DNA of 64,000 nt, taken from Paracoccaceae bacterium. GTDB taxonomy: Bacteria > Pseudomonadota > Alphaproteobacteria > Rhodobacterales > Rhodobacteraceae. A program made the position numbers and the translations under genes. The notes beneath the pieces are model-generated. The model had not been told where the DNA came from and searched no databases. It saw nothing but the letters and a program-made list of their open reading frames with translations. The stretch's first letter is position 1, and every line of letters starts with the position of its first letter. The DNA lies in NCBI GenBank assembly GCA_026989355.1, contig JALSJM010000005.1, positions 470,717-534,716 on the forward strand, written 5' to 3'. Of the stretch, positions 61,437 through 64,000 are shown in pieces.

Positions 61437-63404
61437 ATGCATGCGAGTTACATCAATCGCCGCGGGTTCATGGCAGGCGCAGCTGCAGGCACATCATTGA
61501 TTGCACTTCACCCCTTTTCGGCACGCGCCGGCGCGAATCAGGCGCATCTGCGGATCATGGAAACAACCGATCTGCATGTGCACATTCATCCCTATGACTA
61601 TTACGCCGACAAGCCGGTGGATACCGTCGGCCTTGCCCGCACCGCCAGCCTCATCCAGGCCGTGCGCGACGAGGCTGCCAATTCGATGCTGATCGACAAC
61701 GGCGATTTCCTGCAGGGCAATCCGATGGGTGATTACATCGCCTATGAACGGGGCATGAAGGAAGGCGACATGCACCCGATCATAACCGCCATGAACACCC
61801 TTGGCTTCGAAGCCTCGACCCTTGGCAATCACGAATTCAACTATGGGCTCGACTTCCTGATGAAAGCGGTGACCGGTGCGCATTTTCCGGTGGTCTGCGC
61901 CAATGTGGCGCTAAGGGCCGGCACCACCCCGCGCGACGACAGGACGCTGCTGCCTCCCTGGACGATCGTCGAGAAAACCGTCATCGACGGCGCCGGTGAA
62001 AGCCATCCCGTGCGCATCGGCCTGATCGGCTTCGTGCCGCCACAGATCATGAACTGGGATCGCCGCCACCTTGAAGGCAGCGTGACGGCACGCGACATCA
62101 TCGAAACAGCCGAAGCCCATGTGCCCGCAATGCGGGAAGCGGGCGCCGGCATCATCATCGCCCTTTCCCATTCGGGCATTGCCGAAGGGCAGGGCGAGGG
62201 GCTGGAAAACGCCGCGCTTCAGCTGGCCGGAATCGAGGGGATCGATGCAATCCTTTCCGGCCATCAGCATCTTGTCTTTCCCGGCAAGCGGTTCGAAGGG
62301 ATCGCCGGCGTTGATGCCGCGGCCGGCACGCTGCGCGGCAAACCCGCCGTGATGGGAGGCTTCTGGGGCTCGCACATGGGGCTTCTTGATCTGATGCTGG
62401 AACGCGACGGCAACAGATGGCGCATTGCGGCCCATACCGCCGAGGCCCGCCCCATTGCCCGGCGCAACAAGGATCGCTCGGTGACACCGCTGGTGAAAAG
62501 CGTGCCCGCGGTGCTGAAATCGGTGGAAGATATCCACCAACAGACCCTCGAATACATCCGCCGCCCCGTGGGCACCACCACCGCCCCGCTCTACAGCTAT
62601 TTCGCGCTGGTGGCCGATGACCCCTCGGTGCAGATCGTCTCGACAGCACAGCGCTGGTATGTGGGCGAAATGCTGAAGGGATCGAAATTCGAGGCTCTGC
62701 CCCTGCTTTCCGCAGCCGCCCCCTTCAAGGCCGGCGGCCGGGGCGGACCGGAATATTATACCGACGTGCCCGCCGGCCCGATCGCCATCAAGAACGTGGC
62801 CGACCTGTATCTTTATCCGAATACCGTGCGCGCGGTGAAAGTAACCGGCGCCCAGTTGAAGGACTGGCTGGAACGTTCCGCCGGAATGTTCAACCGGATC
62901 ACTCCCGGTCAGCCCGACCAGGTGCTCCTCAACCCCGAATTCCCCAGCTACAATTTCGATGTGATCGATGGCGTAACCTACGGGATCGACCTTTCGCAAC
63001 CGTCCAGATTCGCCCCCAAGGGCGAACTGATCAACCCCGACGCCAGCCGCATCACCGACCTGATGTATCAGGGCCGGCCCGTCGCGCCCGAACAGGAGTT
63101 TGTCATCGCCACCAACAACTACCGCGCCGGGGGTGGAGGCCATTTCCCCGGCGCCGACGGCTCGACCATCATCTACGAGGCCCCCGACACCAACCGCGAC
63201 GTGATCGTGCGCTATATTGTCGAACAGGGCACCATAAACCCCACGGCCGACGACAACTGGCGCTTTGCCCCCCTGCCCGGCACCACGGTGCTGTTCGATA
63301 CCGGCCCCAGGGCCATGGGCTATCTTGATGATCTCAAGGGCATCAGCATCGAACCGGCCGGCGAAGGCCCCGATGGGTTTGCCCGTTTCAGGATCGCCCT
63401 GTGA
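61437..63404 (+). CDS. cpdB: Tat-exported 2',3'-cyclic-nucleotide 2'-phosphodiesterase/3'-nucleotidase
   Basis: A 655-residue metallophosphoesterase. The N-terminus [18 protein letters not shown] is a twin-arginine signal. Metal motifs are [31 protein letters not shown] and SGHQH, and the C-terminal 5'-nucleotidase domain ends with the substrate region [13 protein letters not shown]. It salvages cyclic nucleotides and 3'-nucleotides in the periplasm. A GGGGAGGA ribosome site precedes the ATG. The next gene starts within its stop (GTGA). Confidence 0.95.
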   Translation: MHASYINRRGFMAGAAAGTSLIALHPFSARAGANQAHLRIMETTDLHVHIHPYDYYADKPVDTVGLARTASLIQAVRDEAANSMLIDNGDFLQGNPMGDYIAYERGMKEGDMHPIITAMNTLGFEASTLGNHEFNYGLDFLMKAVTGAHFPVVCANVALRAGTTPRDDRTLLPPWTIVEKTVIDGAGESHPVRIGLIGFVPPQIMNWDRRHLEGSVTARDIIETAEAHVPAMREAGAGIIIALSHSGIAEGQGEGLENAALQLAGIEGIDAILSGHQHLVFPGKRFEGIAGVDAAAGTLRGKPAVMGGFWGSHMGLLDLMLERDGNRWRIAAHTAEARPIARRNKDRSVTPLVKSVPAVLKSVEDIHQQTLEYIRRPVGTTTAPLYSYFALVADDPSVQIVSTAQRWYVGEMLKGSKFEALPLLSAAAPFKAGGRGGPEYYTDVPAGPIAIKNVADLYLYPNTVRAVKVTGAQLKDWLERSAGMFNRITPGQPDQVLLNPEFPSYNFDVIDGVTYGIDLSQPSRFAPKGELINPDASRITDLMYQGRPVAPEQEFVIATNNYRAGGGGHFPGADGSTIIYEAPDTNRDVIVRYIVEQGTINPTADDNWRFAPLPGTTVLFDTGPRAMGYLDDLKGISIEPAGEGPDGFARFRIAL

Positions 63405-64000
63405 GCGGTCTTTTCACCGGCCCCGACGGCAAGCCCCGCTGCGGCTGGTGCGCCGCAACCGGGCAATATCTGGCCTATCACGATCACGAGTGGGGCTTCC
63501 CCGTTGCCGATGACCGCCGCCTGTTCGAGAAGCTCTGCCTGGAAAGCTTCCAGTCGGGACTGAGCTGGCGCACCATCCTTGAAAAACGGGAAAACTTCCG
63601 CGCCGCCTTCCACGGCTTCGATCCGGCACGCATCGCCCGCTATGACGGAACCGATGTGGCGCGCCTTCTGGGTGATGCGGGCATCGTGCGCCACCGCGGC
63701 AAGATCGAGGCGGTGATCAACAACGCCCGCCGGGCCCTTGAACTGATCGAGGCGGAAGGCTCGCTCGCCGCCTGGCTGTGGCGCTTCGAGCCCTCCCCCT
63801 CTCCCCCGCCCCGGACTGTTCCGAGCACCCCCGAGTCAATGGCCCTGGCCCGCGCGCTGAAAGCTCGCGGCTGGAAATTCGTGGGCCCCACCACGGCCTA
63901 TGCCTTCATGCAGGCAATGGGGCTTGTAAACGATCACGCCGATGGCTGCGCCATCCGCCACGAGGTGGCCCGTGCCCGCGCGGCCTTCACCCCGCCCGGA
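63401..64000 (+). CDS. tag: DNA-3-methyladenine glycosylase I (partial)
   Basis: The first 200 residues of Tag, cut by the window end. It begins with GTG at 63401, overlapping the cpdB stop as GTGA, which is why ATG-based calling would miss it. [34 protein letters not shown] (with the catalytic Glu in LES) and [14 protein letters not shown] match E. coli Tag closely, and [10 protein letters not shown] is near its C-terminus. It removes 3-methyladenine from DNA. Confidence 0.94.
   Translation, partial: MSGLFTGPDGKPRCGWCAATGQYLAYHDHEWGFPVADDRRLFEKLCLESFQSGLSWRTILEKRENFRAAFHGFDPARIARYDGTDVARLLGDAGIVRHRGKIEAVINNARRALELIEAEGSLAAWLWRFEPSPSPPPRTVPSTPESMALARALKARGWKFVGPTTAYAFMQAMGLVNDHADGCAIRHEVARARAAFTPPG

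Overview
The window reads as a chromosomal segment of a GC-rich alphaproteobacterium, most likely Rhodobacterales (Rhodobacteraceae/Paracoccaceae). The main reasons are the cluster ccoNOQP - ccoGHIS - universal stress protein - fnrL - hemN with FNR boxes, a 46-residue aa3-type oxidase subunit IV, an alphaproteobacterial/plant-type glutamate-cysteine ligase, a fused MobB-MoeA protein, the order uvrC-pgsA-moaD-moaE, and a DmdC-like acyl-CoA dehydrogenase. I saw no tRNA, rRNA, CRISPR array, insertion sequence or prophage. No gene-free stretch exceeds 300 bases; the longest are 3780-4074, 35697-35984 and 46089-46383.

Layout. 1-5.7 kb: ispE (cut by the window edge), a TPR protein, ETF-ubiquinone oxidoreductase, greA and a two-helix membrane protein of unknown function. 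5.7-9.0 kb: molybdenum cofactor operon fdhD-mobA-mobB/moeA. 9.1-16.4 kb: azlCD exporter, a lipoprotein, oxidase subunit IV, an MBL hydrolase with an acyl-CoA dehydrogenase, tsaC, yqgE and a DsbD-alpha-like protein. 16.4-21.5 kb: a 163-bp imperfect inverted-repeat element and an RND efflux pair in which both proteins carry C-terminal extensions. 21.7-26.2 kb: moaB, a uracil-DNA glycosylase, pyrB, a degenerate dihydroorotase and plsY. 26.2-32.3 kb: gshA, a conserved small protein, rsmE, ubiA, and an OmpA-domain protein overlapping a small coiled-coil protein gene. 32.4-40.3 kb: moaE, moaD, pgsA, uvrC, a pteridine-reductase-like SDR, a Na/Ca exchanger, a tiny zinc-ribbon protein, an S49 protease and glpK. 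40.4-41.8 kb: a DnaJ-CbpM pair.

41.8-53.2 kb is the functional centre: the cbb3 terminal oxidase structural operon (ccoNOQP), its assembly and copper-loading operon (ccoGHIS), and the O2-sensing regulator FnrL with its likely targets. Four FNR boxes can be read: one before ccoG, two between ccoN and the stress protein gene, and one between fnrL and hemN. Together they make a micro-oxic respiration module: FnrL senses oxygen, the cbb3 oxidase respires at low O2, HemN supplies heme without O2, and CcoG/H/I/S build the oxidase. A membrane-anchored cytochrome c near 59.5 kb is a plausible electron donor.

53.3-64 kb: a yejABEF-type oligopeptide ABC importer, the anchored cytochrome c with a clear terminator, pheA, an SRPBCC protein, a Tat-exported CpdB nucleotidase and the start of tag (cut by the window edge).

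Most genes are ordinary and confidently named. I did not find a clearly new multi-gene system. The observations most worth checking are a pteridine-reductase active-site signature in an unassigned SDR, a uracil-DNA glycosylase that has lost three of four iron-sulfur cysteines, the extended RND pair, the inverted-repeat element, the FNR-box geometry that predicts a leaderless hemN mRNA, and the overlapping OmpA/coiled-coil pair.
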